A stretch of DNA of 64,000 nucleotides from DASZQY01 sp035548515 (GTDB taxonomy: Bacteria > Pseudomonadota > Alphaproteobacteria > Rhizobiales > Kaistiaceae): positions 133,964 to 197,963 of the forward strand of contig DASZSW010000037.1 of assembly GCA_035548515.1 (NCBI GenBank), read 5' to 3'. The stretch's first letter is position 1. Each line of letters begins with the position of its first letter. The notes under the pieces were generated by a model. That model saw only the letters and a program-made list of their open reading frames with translations, had not been told where the DNA came from and made no database searches. Below, one piece after another: positions 25,927 through 33,851 of this stretch. The translations under genes and the position numbers were made by a program.

Positions 25927-26163
25927 ATGTTCGAATTTCTGAAGAGGCGAGCCGAAACCAAGCGCCGCGCCAACATTCGTGCCGAAGCGCTGATCGCACG
26001 GCACGGGCGGGAAGCCTGGCCGTTGGTCTACGGGATCTGCCGCGATCCCGAGCGCGACGTTGAGGATCGCCGGTTCTACTATCTCGTGCGGACCATCATC
26101 GAGCGCCGGCTCGGCATTCCGCCGCGCGTCGACACGGCGACACGATACCTCGAACGCAGTTGA
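25927..26163 (+). CDS. hypothetical protein
   Basis: 78 residues from the ATG at 25927 (MFEFLKRRAETKRRANIRAE). It is basic and helical, with WPLVYGICRDPERDVEDRRFYYLVRTIIERRLGI. No known domain is recognised. It ends directly against the stop of the methyltransferase gene on the other strand. Good codon use and absence of a better frame on either strand support it. Confidence 0.65.
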   Translation: MFEFLKRRAETKRRANIRAEALIARHGREAWPLVYGICRDPERDVEDRRFYYLVRTIIERRLGIPPRVDTATRYLERS

Positions 26164-27414
26164 TCAAGCGGCTCGCTTCGCTTTGGCCTCGTCGAATGCC
26201 GATCCGTCGCCTTCGAGCATCGCAGTCCCGCCCGTGGATCTCTGCCACCGATCTACGACTACGTCGCAGTAGCGCGGGTCGATCTCCATCGCGAGGCACC
26301 GGCGGTCAACGGTCTCGGCCGCGATGATCGTGGTGCCGCTGCCGGCGAAGGGCTCGTAGACGGCTTCACCCTTGGCGCTGTTGTTGACGATTGGCCGGCG
26401 CATACACTCGACCGGCTTCTGCGTGCCGTGGACCGTCGCTTCGTCCTCATCGCCAGTGGCGCCGATCGTCCATAGCGTGGATTGATCACGAGCACCCTGC
26501 CAGTGACCGGTCGCGGTCTTGCGGACGGCGTAGAAGCACGGCTCGTGCTGCCAGTGATAGTCGCCGCGACCGAGGACGAAGCGCGGCTTCGCCCAGATGA
26601 TTTGCGAGCGGACCGGGAAGCCGGCCGCCTCCAGACTCTCGGCGACGGTGCGGGCATGGACGCCGGCATGCCAGACATAGGCCACGTCGCCGGGGAACAA
26701 GGCCCAGGCTTCCCGCCAGTCCGCGCGATCGTCGTTGCTCACCTTGCCGGTGCGCGCGGTCGCGGAGACGCCGGCCTCGTTCCGCCAGGACGGATCGTAT
26801 TGAACGCCGTAAGGCGGGTCGGTGACCATCAAGTGCGGGACGATGCCACCGAGCAGAAGGTCGACATCGGTCGCGACTGTTGCATCGCCGCAGAGCAGCC
26901 GGTGGGCGCCGAGGAGCCAAAGATCGCCCGGGCGCGTGACCGGGTCGACCGGGGGCTCGAGAACATCATCTTCATCGCCGGACGCTCCCGACTCTCCGGC
27001 GAGCCCGGCAAGCAGGCGATCAAGTTCGCTTTCCGGGAAGCCCAGCAGCTCAAGGTCGACGCCGTCCTCCCTCAGGCGGGCAAGCTCGGCCGAGAGCGTC
27101 GCATCGTCCCAGCCAGCATTCACAGCAATCTGGTTGTCGGCAATGCGGAAGGCGCGGGCCTGCGCGTCGGTCAGATGGTCGAGCCGGATGACCGGAACAT
27201 CGGTGAGGCCTAGCTTCCTCGCTGCCAGCAAGCGGCCGTGCCCCGCGATCAGCACGCCGCGCTCGTCGACCAGGCACGGCACGTTGAAACCGAACTCGGC
27301 GATCGAGCCTGCGATCTGCGCGATCTGGTCGTCCGGATGCGTCCGGGCGTTGGCTGCGTAGGGAAGCAGCCGCTCGACCGGCCAGCGTTCGATCTGGCCA
27401 AGGTCAGGCGGCAT
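26164..27414 (-). CDS. ParB-like/DNA methyltransferase fusion protein (second of pair)
   Basis: 416 residues from the ATG at 27414. Residues 1 to about 130 are a ParB/sulfiredoxin-like domain (NARTHPDDQIAQIAGSI, then VLIAGHGRLLAARKLGL). The C-terminal half is an N4/N6 amino-methyltransferase with the catalytic DPPY (VTDPPYGVQYDP) and SAM-binding FAGSGTT (YEPFAGSGTTIIAAE). Catalytic motif before SAM motif marks the beta-type order. Phages use such enzymes to protect their DNA from restriction. The start overlaps the upstream paralogue by 11 bases. Confidence 0.92.
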   Translation of the reverse strand: MPPDLGQIERWPVERLLPYAANARTHPDDQIAQIAGSIAEFGFNVPCLVDERGVLIAGHGRLLAARKLGLTDVPVIRLDHLTDAQARAFRIADNQIAVNAGWDDATLSAELARLREDGVDLELLGFPESELDRLLAGLAGESGASGDEDDVLEPPVDPVTRPGDLWLLGAHRLLCGDATVATDVDLLLGGIVPHLMVTDPPYGVQYDPSWRNEAGVSATARTGKVSNDDRADWREAWALFPGDVAYVWHAGVHARTVAESLEAAGFPVRSQIIWAKPRFVLGRGDYHWQHEPCFYAVRKTATGHWQGARDQSTLWTIGATGDEDEATVHGTQKPVECMRRPIVNNSAKGEAVYEPFAGSGTTIIAAETVDRRCLAMEIDPRYCDVVVDRWQRSTGGTAMLEGDGSAFDEAKAKRAA

Positions 27415-28792
27415 GCTCGACTTCCACACCGCGCTCCGCGGCGATCTCCTCAAAAGGCCGTCCGTCGGTAGCGAGGGTCACGGGCGATGCCGGGTGGAGC
27501 AAGCGCCAGCGCAGGATCGCAACATCGACATAGGCGGGGGCCAACTCGATCGCGCGAACGCGACGACCGGTACGCTCGCCGGCGACCAGCGTCGTCCCCG
27601 AACCAGCGAACGGCTCGAAGACGATGTCACCCTCGCCGGAATAGGCGTTCATGATGAACTCGGGCAACGCCACCGGAAACACCGCCGGGTGCTCGGTCTC
27701 GATACCACGGGCCTTGTGGCGGGTGATGCGGATGACGTTGTCCGGGATCCGGGTCTCCTGGACGCCCTGACCCGCGTGAGTCCATTCGCCGACGGAACCG
27801 TCCTTGTCGCGCATGCCGCCGTGGGAATCGTTGATGTGGCCGGCCCACTTGCAGGGGACGGTCTTGTTCGGCTTTAGCGCTGCGCGATTGAAATGGAAGA
27901 GGAACTCGAAGGCCGGCGCGAGACGACCATTCCAGTCGCCCGGAAGGCCCGGCCCCTGGTCCCAGATGTAGAGACCGAAACGACGCCAGCCTTGCTGGCG
28001 CATCCAGTCCAGCCAGTCCTGCCAATAGGGCTGCCACTCGTTGTCGCGGTGGACCAGCCCGAGATTGACCAGCACCTGTCCATCGTCGGCCATCACATCC
28101 GCGAGCCGTCCGAAGACTCCCTGCATGAGCGCGTCCCAGTTGCCGATGCCGCCGGTCGTGTAGTCGCGCTGGTTGGCATACGGCGGACTCGTGAAAAGGA
28201 GCGATGCACGCTCGCCATCCATCACCCGCGCCACGTCCTCGGGTTTGATGCTGTCACCGCACAGGAGCCGGTGCGAACCGAGACACCAGAGGTCGCCCCG
28301 CTGCGTGACCGGATTCCGCGGAGGGTCCGGCGTCTCGTCACCGTCCGCTGCCGCGTCGCTGTCGTCCGGCTCGTCGAGTGGCGCCAGCAGGCGGTCGAGT
28401 TCGGTTTCGTCGAAGCCGGTCAGCGCCAGGTCGAAGCCGTCGCCGTTCAGGGCATGAAGCTCGGCCGCCAGCAGCTCTTCGTTCCAGCCCGCATTGAGCG
28501 CGAGCTTGTTGTCGGCGATCACATAGGCGCGCCGCTGCGCTTCGGAGAGATGGTCGAGGACCAGCACCGGCACGGCGTCGAGCCCGAGCCGGCGGGCGGC
28601 ATCGAGGCGACCATGGCCGGCGATGACCGTCCCGTCGCCCGAAACCAGGACCGGGTTGGTCCAGCCGAACTCGACGATCGAAGCCGCGATCTGCGCCACC
28701 TGTTCGTCGGAGTGGGTGCGCGGGTTGCGCGCATAGGGGCGCAGGCGGTCAAGCGGCCAATGCTCGACCGTGTCGGGCAGCCGGGGCGGCAT
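27404..28792 (-). CDS. ParB-like/DNA methyltransferase fusion protein (first of pair)
   Basis: 462 residues from the ATG at 28792. The ParB-like domain at 1 to about 150 (NPRTHSDEQVAQIAASI, then GTVIAGHGRLDAARRLGL) aligns by eye with that of the next gene. The methyltransferase half has SPPY (LFTSPPYANQRDY) instead of DPPY and FEPFAGSGTT near the end. SPPY is common in N4-cytosine enzymes, so the two paralogues probably modify different sequences. No restriction nuclease lies next to them. A cluster of GGTAAC repeats fills the region before its start. Confidence 0.92.
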   Translation of the reverse strand: MPPRLPDTVEHWPLDRLRPYARNPRTHSDEQVAQIAASIVEFGWTNPVLVSGDGTVIAGHGRLDAARRLGLDAVPVLVLDHLSEAQRRAYVIADNKLALNAGWNEELLAAELHALNGDGFDLALTGFDETELDRLLAPLDEPDDSDAAADGDETPDPPRNPVTQRGDLWCLGSHRLLCGDSIKPEDVARVMDGERASLLFTSPPYANQRDYTTGGIGNWDALMQGVFGRLADVMADDGQVLVNLGLVHRDNEWQPYWQDWLDWMRQQGWRRFGLYIWDQGPGLPGDWNGRLAPAFEFLFHFNRAALKPNKTVPCKWAGHINDSHGGMRDKDGSVGEWTHAGQGVQETRIPDNVIRITRHKARGIETEHPAVFPVALPEFIMNAYSGEGDIVFEPFAGSGTTLVAGERTGRRVRAIELAPAYVDVAILRWRLLHPASPVTLATDGRPFEEIAAERGVEVEHAA

Positions 28793-29114
28793 GATAGTTT
28801 TCGGACGGTACTGGTGGCGGGTGGCTGGGGGTGGTAACCGGGCGAGTCGGTTACGACGTGGGGTTACCACTCGGCACTGCGCCGGAAAGCCAGCCGTTGC
28901 GCGCCTGTGGCGCACGCGGGGCCAACGTTGGGGTGGTAACTGGTAACTCAGATTTTGCGGCTGTCAGTGGCGAACTTCCGCGCCATTGCCGCCAGCATAG
29001 GTTACCGGCCAGGAAGGACCCGGGCCGGCGGGCGGAGTGGGCCTGAACGCGCCTCTCGCGAGCCTAGCGCAGAAATAGCCGGATTCGGCTTCGCCCGTCC
29101 CACCGGAAAATGTC
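28793..29114 (-). promoter_or_regulatory. 322-base noncoding region with a GGTAAC/GTTACC repeat cluster
   Basis: No gene is visible. The hexamer GGTAAC or its complement occurs six times: 28833, 28849, 28862, 28935, 28942 and 29000. The octamer GTGGTAAC occurs at 28831 and 28933, and as its complement GTTACCAC at 28863. Three copies fit GGTNACC (28833-28839, 28862-28868, 29000-29006). The region lies directly before the first methyltransferase gene, so the repeats are probably operator sites for its transcription. The regulator is unknown. Confidence 0.6.
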
Positions 29115-29555
29115 TCACATTCCAACCGTGGAACGGACCCGCTCGACGAGGTGCCGGCGTGACCGCTTCGATGGCACCTGCCGACCGTTCAGCCGCCACG
29201 TGATCAGGCTCACGGCGTACTGCCAGCGCCGGTGCGCCGTGGCCCTGCTGACCGCGAAGCGCCAGCAGATCAACTTCCACCGCGAGCCCTCGGCGCGAGC
29301 CCAGACAAGCTTGGCGTCCTCGGGTTCGAGCCACGTCAGCCACGGCATCGTCCGCTCCATTCGGCTGATTGCTTCAGGCGATGGCGGCGGCCGACGGAGC
29401 CTCTCGGGTTCGCGACCGACGAGATCGCTGAACTCGGGAACGATCTTCGGCCACAGCGAGAAGTAGCCCTGCACCCGTGTGTCGGGCAGGCGCCTCATGA
29501 CATCGGCTGCTTCGAAGAGCCGTTCCTCGACAAGCTCTGCTGTCCATTCAGTCAC
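29115..29555 (-). CDS. DUF6362 family protein
   Basis: 146 residues with a GTG start at 29555. The opening TEWTAELVEERLFEAADVMRRLP and the core WLTWLEPEDAKLVWARAEG followed by a helix-turn-helix-like WRFAVSRATAHRRWQYAL-type segment match the DUF6362 family as I know it from alphaproteobacterial phages. It may be a DNA-binding protein, perhaps terminase-like or regulatory. The start overlaps the stop of the 66-residue gene before it by 8 bases (GTGACTGA). Confidence 0.85.
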   Translation of the reverse strand: MTEWTAELVEERLFEAADVMRRLPDTRVQGYFSLWPKIVPEFSDLVGREPERLRRPPPSPEAISRMERTMPWLTWLEPEDAKLVWARAEGSRWKLICWRFAVSRATAHRRWQYAVSLITWRLNGRQVPSKRSRRHLVERVRSTVGM

Positions 29556-29748
29556 GGCGACGCTCCCTTGTTTGCTGTTGGTTGCCGTAGAGCTTCTCCC
29601 CCAGCTGCCGGACCAGTTCGCGCTCGGGCCACGTCAGTCGTTGGTCGTCGGTGCTGATCACGAGCACACCCATCTCCCGCCAGCCTTCGCGTTTGACCTC
29701 TTCGGGCGAGCGACGGGCGCCGCCGAAGCCTGGTGGCGCCCACCTCAT
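29548..29748 (-). CDS. small hypothetical phage protein
   Basis: 66 residues (MRWAPPGFGGARRSPEEVKREGWREMGVLVISTDDQRLTWPERELV). It is charged with no membrane segment. It is coupled by overlap to the DUF6362 gene, and both follow the primase in the same direction. The segment REMGVLVISTDDQRLTWPERELVRQLGEKLYG looks like a structured helical unit. I recognise no family. Confidence 0.65.
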   Translation of the reverse strand: MRWAPPGFGGARRSPEEVKREGWREMGVLVISTDDQRLTWPERELVRQLGEKLYGNQQQTRERRRD

Positions 29749-29789
29749 GGTGTCGGCCCATCGCGGTCATGCCGGGGAGGTTGATGGGG

Positions 29790-30028
29790 ACGTTCCCCCG
29801 ACCTTCCCCGGTCGCAAATGCAGCGAGCCGTAGGGCTCGGGGAACGTGGGGAGGTTGGGGAACGTTTGTCCGGTGCTTCCCTGATCATGTGTGAGTCTTC
29901 TCCAAATCTTCCAAAGGGGTGGGAGAACGTTCCCAACGTTCCCCACCTTCCCCATCCCATTGATCGTCCTCGGTTTGCGCGGGGGAACGTGCCGGGGAGG
30001 GTTGGGCACTGACGCCACCACGTTCCCC
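29790..30028. repeat. cluster of phased 9-bp iterons GGGGAACGT
   Basis: The 9-mer GGGGAACGT or its complement is found at 29790-29798, 29839-29847, 29857-29865, 29936-29944, 29982-29990 and 30020-30028, with an 8 of 9 copy at 29927-29934. In 29839-29865 three units follow each other with no gap, the middle one varied (GGGGAGGTT). In 29927-29953 three units run in the opposite direction, again without gap. The two arrays are 61 bases apart and face each other around the stop codon of the primase gene. The layout is that of an iteron-type origin or operator. Confidence 0.75.
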
Positions 30029-32647
30029 GGCCGAGGCGGTGTCGTCTTCGCGGACGAGCTGCCACTGCTGCGCCTGGTGCCGGATGCCGGCCGATGCAAT
30101 CCGGAGAGCAGTCGGGCCGACATGGAAGATGCGGTCGCGCATCCGTCCGAGGGCTTTTCCGAGCCGAGTCTTCTGGGAGCGCTCATTGCCGTCGCCGAGC
30201 GGAATCGGTGGTTCAGTGAGAAGCGCGACCTTGTAGAGATCGCCGACGCCGACTGAGCTGGCGTGGTGGCTTTCCCACCATCGCGCGACGAAGGCTCGCC
30301 AGATGGCGCCCTCGGCATCGGCCGCCTCGAGCATCTCGTCGACATTGGCGAGGAAGCCGGGCACGCCGGCGACCGTGAGCACTCCCCCCATCACTGCCGC
30401 CCAGCCCTCGAAGCTGCCGACGATGGTGCCGCCGCGGGGCATGCCGGCCGCGACCCACGCCCGGCAGAGAGTAAGGCAGGCGGCTACAAGCCGGCCCCGG
30501 TTGGCGATCACCCATTCCTTGAGGTTGGCGTGGCGGAAGCCGCTCCGACGCCAGGGTTGGTCGACACGGGCGTCGAGGCGGATGCGGACGAGGCGCCGCG
30601 CCATCTCGTTCGAGAACTCGGGATTGTTGCCGGTCGCGACCCAGAGGCAGCGGATCGGTAGCCGGACCATCTCGGATATCCCCAACACCCGGTCTTCCCA
30701 GAAGGGTGCGGTCAAGGCGGCCGAGAGCGCGGAGGAATCGAGCTGACGGCGCAGGTTGTCGATCAGGATGAACGACGGGACCTGTCGAAGCTTGGCGGTG
30801 ATGCGCTTCCGCCATTCCTCGTCGTCGCGGCCCTCGACCATCACGCTGACGCCACCGCCGGTGACGATGGTGGCGACCGCATCGACCATCAACGTCGCGC
30901 CGGTGCCGGGCGTCGGCTTCTCGATCAGATGAAGCGGCGTCGCGCCGTCGATCATCGCCCGCACGAACCCGGTGAGAAGCAGGCTCACCGCATGCGCCCT
31001 TTCCGGGTCGCCGGTGAACGGGAAGTCGCCGAGGAGATCGTCGAGGAGGAGTTGGCGGGCCGACGCGATGTCGGACGGGGTCGGGGCCGCGGGTATGGCG
31101 GGCAGGACGAAGCCGGGTGGGGGATCGTAGAGAAGTCGTGCGTCGGCGTGATAGCCGGGTCTGGTCAGGAGTTCGCCGCTTCGCCCGAAGACCGGGGTCG
31201 TCGTGATCCCGACGAGGACGGGAAGCGACGGATCAGGCGTCGCGAGGATCGACTTGATCACGGCGGCCGGCGGGTTCGCGGGCACATAGCCGTCCTTCTT
31301 GGTGTGCCGTCGCCAGTCCGCGAGTTGCGCCAGCGTGTGGCGGAGACGGTCTTCGGTAAGCGGCTTTGCCGTTGCGAGCCCGTCATCGTCACGAACGGTC
31401 CAGGTCGGGAGACCACCGGAACGGAATAGCCATGGCGGCTCGTTCGATGCGTGGATCACTTCCCACGTCTGGCGTACCAGCCGCGCGAGATCCCCGTCAT
31501 CCGCGGTTAGCCGAGGCCGTCGGGGCGGTGCACCAGCGAAGCCGATCGGACGATTGGTGCCGACCTCACTTGCCGGGACGGCGGCCGCAGGGGGTCGCGG
31601 ACGCTCCTCGGCAGCATCGACGACCGCTTTGACGGCGGCCGGACCTTCCCGCTGCAGCAGGTCGTTGAAGTCGTCGCCCACATCCGGAGGCATGGCGATG
31701 TGGACGCCACGTTCCTCGCCGCCGAGGCGCTTGGCGAGCGCCTCGGCCGCGCGCAAACCGACGCCGGACGCGTCGTGGTCGGCCAAAATGACTACACTCT
31801 GGACGTCCGGGGGTAGGACGACGCTTTCGAGACCCGTGGCGGACAGCGTCGCCCACACCGGTAGGTTTGGGCAGGCGGCTATAACGGCGAGCGCCGTCTC
31901 GATGCCCTCGGTGACGCCGAGTACGTTGTCGGCGCCGATCTCGGCCAGGCGGACGGCGCCCCCGGCCACCGGCCCGAGCATCATGCGGGGCTTCGTGAGA
32001 TTGGCCTTTCCGGTGCCGTCGCCGCTGAGCCACGTGCGATGGATCGCGATGCGGTCGCCATCCTGATTCCGCACGACCGCAACCATCGCCGGATGGCTGG
32101 TGCGGCTCTCCCGGTGGGCGAGGTTCGAATGAAACAGGAGATCGGCCACTGCCGGGTCGGCGAGCCCGCGGGACTTGAGGTACTGCTCCGCCACTGTGCC
32201 GGCGATGGGCATCGTCGCGACGACGATCGCATCGATCTCGCCGTTCATATCCCGGCGCGGCGGTCGAGCCTTGGCGGACGGCCGCCGCCGCGACAAGGTG
32301 TTCGCTGGCGCCGCTCCGACGAGCTTCGCCGCGTATTCGTAAAGGTCACGTCCGGCGCGCCCTGTGGCGCGCGCCAGCGTGTCAATCGGGCCGCCGCCTT
32401 CGCCGCCGTCGAAGTCGATCCAGTCGCCGGCGTGATCTCCCGTGAGGGTGATCACGCAGGAGCCGTTCTTGCGGGGCGGATCGCCGTTGATATTGGCGAG
32501 GCGCCACTCGTTGCCGTCGCGACGACCACGCGGAAAATGTTCCGGAACCCACTCCTCCGCGCTCTCGCGAAGACGAGCAGCAATGTCGTCGAGGTCGTAG
32601 CGCCCGACTCGACCGCGCGGCGGTTCGGGAGCACTGCCGTACGTCAC
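29885..32647 (-). CDS. toprim primase / P-loop-like replication protein
   Basis: 920 residues from a GTG at 32647 with AGAAGG 10 bases before it. The N-terminal primase-associated region includes GDHAGDWIDFDGGEGGGPID. The toprim domain has Glu247 in GVTEGIETAL and Asp290/Asp292 in ILADHDASG. The C-terminal half resembles a helicase-like ATPase: PTPGTGATLM at about 578-587, where the Walker A Lys is replaced by Ala, and FILIDNLRRQLDS as Walker B. It probably primes phage DNA synthesis. The 3' end contains 9-bp iterons. The last 45 residues are low in complexity, shaped by those repeats. Confidence 0.88.
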   Translation of the reverse strand: MTYGSAPEPPRGRVGRYDLDDIAARLRESAEEWVPEHFPRGRRDGNEWRLANINGDPPRKNGSCVITLTGDHAGDWIDFDGGEGGGPIDTLARATGRAGRDLYEYAAKLVGAAPANTLSRRRPSAKARPPRRDMNGEIDAIVVATMPIAGTVAEQYLKSRGLADPAVADLLFHSNLAHRESRTSHPAMVAVVRNQDGDRIAIHRTWLSGDGTGKANLTKPRMMLGPVAGGAVRLAEIGADNVLGVTEGIETALAVIAACPNLPVWATLSATGLESVVLPPDVQSVVILADHDASGVGLRAAEALAKRLGGEERGVHIAMPPDVGDDFNDLLQREGPAAVKAVVDAAEERPRPPAAAVPASEVGTNRPIGFAGAPPRRPRLTADDGDLARLVRQTWEVIHASNEPPWLFRSGGLPTWTVRDDDGLATAKPLTEDRLRHTLAQLADWRRHTKKDGYVPANPPAAVIKSILATPDPSLPVLVGITTTPVFGRSGELLTRPGYHADARLLYDPPPGFVLPAIPAAPTPSDIASARQLLLDDLLGDFPFTGDPERAHAVSLLLTGFVRAMIDGATPLHLIEKPTPGTGATLMVDAVATIVTGGGVSVMVEGRDDEEWRKRITAKLRQVPSFILIDNLRRQLDSSALSAALTAPFWEDRVLGISEMVRLPIRCLWVATGNNPEFSNEMARRLVRIRLDARVDQPWRRSGFRHANLKEWVIANRGRLVAACLTLCRAWVAAGMPRGGTIVGSFEGWAAVMGGVLTVAGVPGFLANVDEMLEAADAEGAIWRAFVARWWESHHASSVGVGDLYKVALLTEPPIPLGDGNERSQKTRLGKALGRMRDRIFHVGPTALRIASAGIRHQAQQWQLVREDDTASAGERGGVSAQPSPARSPAQTEDDQWDGEGGERWERSPTPLEDLEKTHT

Positions 32648-32681
32648 TGCGATGTCGCCTTCTGAGAAAAAGGCGACGCCA

Positions 32682-33017
32682 TCAACCGACCTCGGCCGAG
32701 AACAGTTCGGAGAGCGATTTCGACGGCGCTGCCCTCGGCCGCGCAACGATGATGTAGCTGTAGTCGTCCGGCCCGTGACGCCGCTGGATCAGGTGCGCGA
32801 GCCCGCGCTCCGAGGCCCACCAGGCTCGTCGAGCAATCCGACCGAGTTCGACCCGATCGAGTTCCGGCAGCCGGCTCCCATGCGGGATAGCATCGACCAC
32901 GAGGAAGCCGCGGTAATATTCGAGTACATCGCCGGGCTCGGCCTGGCCGAGCCAACCGCACAGCTCGACCTCACTGAGCACCAGACGGACAGCGGGGAAC
33001 GATGGTCGGACGTTCAT
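32682..33017 (-). CDS. probable internally started small protein within the sigma-like gene
   Basis: 111 residues starting at the ATG at 33017 in the same frame as the sigma-like gene, preceded by GGGAGGAG at a 9-base spacing. The sequence (MNVRPSFPAVRLVLSEVELC) is compact and aromatic-rich in its second half (RRAWWASERGLAHLIQRRHGPDDYSYIIV). I believe it is an independent phage accessory gene whose upstream stop was lost. Its function is unknown. Confidence 0.55.
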   Translation of the reverse strand: MNVRPSFPAVRLVLSEVELCGWLGQAEPGDVLEYYRGFLVVDAIPHGSRLPELDRVELGRIARRAWWASERGLAHLIQRRHGPDDYSYIIVARPRAAPSKSLSELFSAEVG

Positions 33018-33668
33018 AGCGGACTGCTCCTCCCGGTCGAGATCGAAGGCCGGCGTTGGAAACGCCTGGTCTTCCCCATCTACCGGGGAGCGGTCGAAAG
33101 TGTCGGGGAAGCCGGTGAAGTAGACACCCAGGCCTTTGGCCACGGCCCGTTCGCGCAACCGGGCGGCCCGATCGTAAACCGTCGAGCGGTGAATTCCGAC
33201 GGCCTCAGCGCCTTCGGATATGCTCTCGGCAAGCAGGATTTCGCAGCAATCGAGGAGCGGCGGTTCCAGCGTCTCGACGAAGCGGCCGACGTCGATCCTG
33301 ATGGCGGTCGCTTCGTCGATCGGCGGCGCCTCGTCCGGTAGGAGATCGAGAAGGGTGACCTCGCTACCTTCCTCGTCCTCCAGAGGAGTATCGAGGGAGA
33401 CCGCCTTCCGCTCTGCCTTGAGCCGTGGGGTTGGGCTGGACAGCGTGCTGATCCGGTGGCTGACGACGTGATCCGCGAACGTGGCGAATGACGCGAGCTT
33501 TGGATCGAACGCCTTCCTGCGATGCAGGAGATCGAGGACAAGGTCCTGCTCATAGTCCTCGACCGCCATGCCGGGCACGGTCTGCCCTCGTGCGAGGCGG
33601 CGGGCGTTGAAGCTGATATTCTTCATGACGCGGCGATCGATGCCGCCATCGCGACTGCTGGTCTCCAT
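32682..33668 (-). CDS. sigma-70-like factor fused in frame to a small phage protein
   Basis: 328 residues. Residues about 36-75 (VEDYEQDLVLDLLHRRKAFDPKLASFATFADHVVSHRIS, in parts) resemble sigma region 2, and about 152-175 (EGAEAVGIHRSTVYDRAARL) region 4, a helix-turn-helix. From Met218 (codon at 33017) the sequence changes to a compact unit, VLSEVELCGWLGQAEPGDVLEYYRGFL, that looks like a separate small protein. A strong GGGAGGAG site lies 9 bases before that Met, so both a fused and a separate short product are likely. It may switch transcription to phage genes. It precedes the primase by 34 bases. Confidence 0.75.
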   Translation of the reverse strand: METSSRDGGIDRRVMKNISFNARRLARGQTVPGMAVEDYEQDLVLDLLHRRKAFDPKLASFATFADHVVSHRISTLSSPTPRLKAERKAVSLDTPLEDEEGSEVTLLDLLPDEAPPIDEATAIRIDVGRFVETLEPPLLDCCEILLAESISEGAEAVGIHRSTVYDRAARLRERAVAKGLGVYFTGFPDTFDRSPVDGEDQAFPTPAFDLDREEQSAMNVRPSFPAVRLVLSEVELCGWLGQAEPGDVLEYYRGFLVVDAIPHGSRLPELDRVELGRIARRAWWASERGLAHLIQRRHGPDDYSYIIVARPRAAPSKSLSELFSAEVG

Positions 33669-33851
33669 GAGGGTTTCGCCAAGGTCCGAGTGGCGGGCGC
33701 TTGGGCCCGATCACTCGCGACTCGCGAAACTTCGCCGGAGGAGACGAAAAGGGGGCAGCCAGTCGGCTCTCGTCGACCGATGGCGCTTGAGATTCAATAG
33801 CTTACGAGCTGAAGATTTTTTGCGGAGAGACGAAAAGCCTCCGGTGAAAAT
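33669..33851. other. 183-base noncoding gap, prophage to island transition
   Basis: No gene is visible between the sigma-like gene and the unrecognised pair. The pentamer GGAGA followed by CGAAAAG occurs twice (33739-33751 and 33825-33837 approximately), which may be a chance repeat. An A/T-rich patch at about 33788-33822 could hold a promoter for the sigma-like gene. Nothing decisive is seen. Confidence 0.4.

Noticed and set aside
29749..30028. CRISPR array
   Set aside because: The repeats are 9 bp and directly adjacent or irregularly spaced, without unique spacers of constant length, and no cas genes are near.
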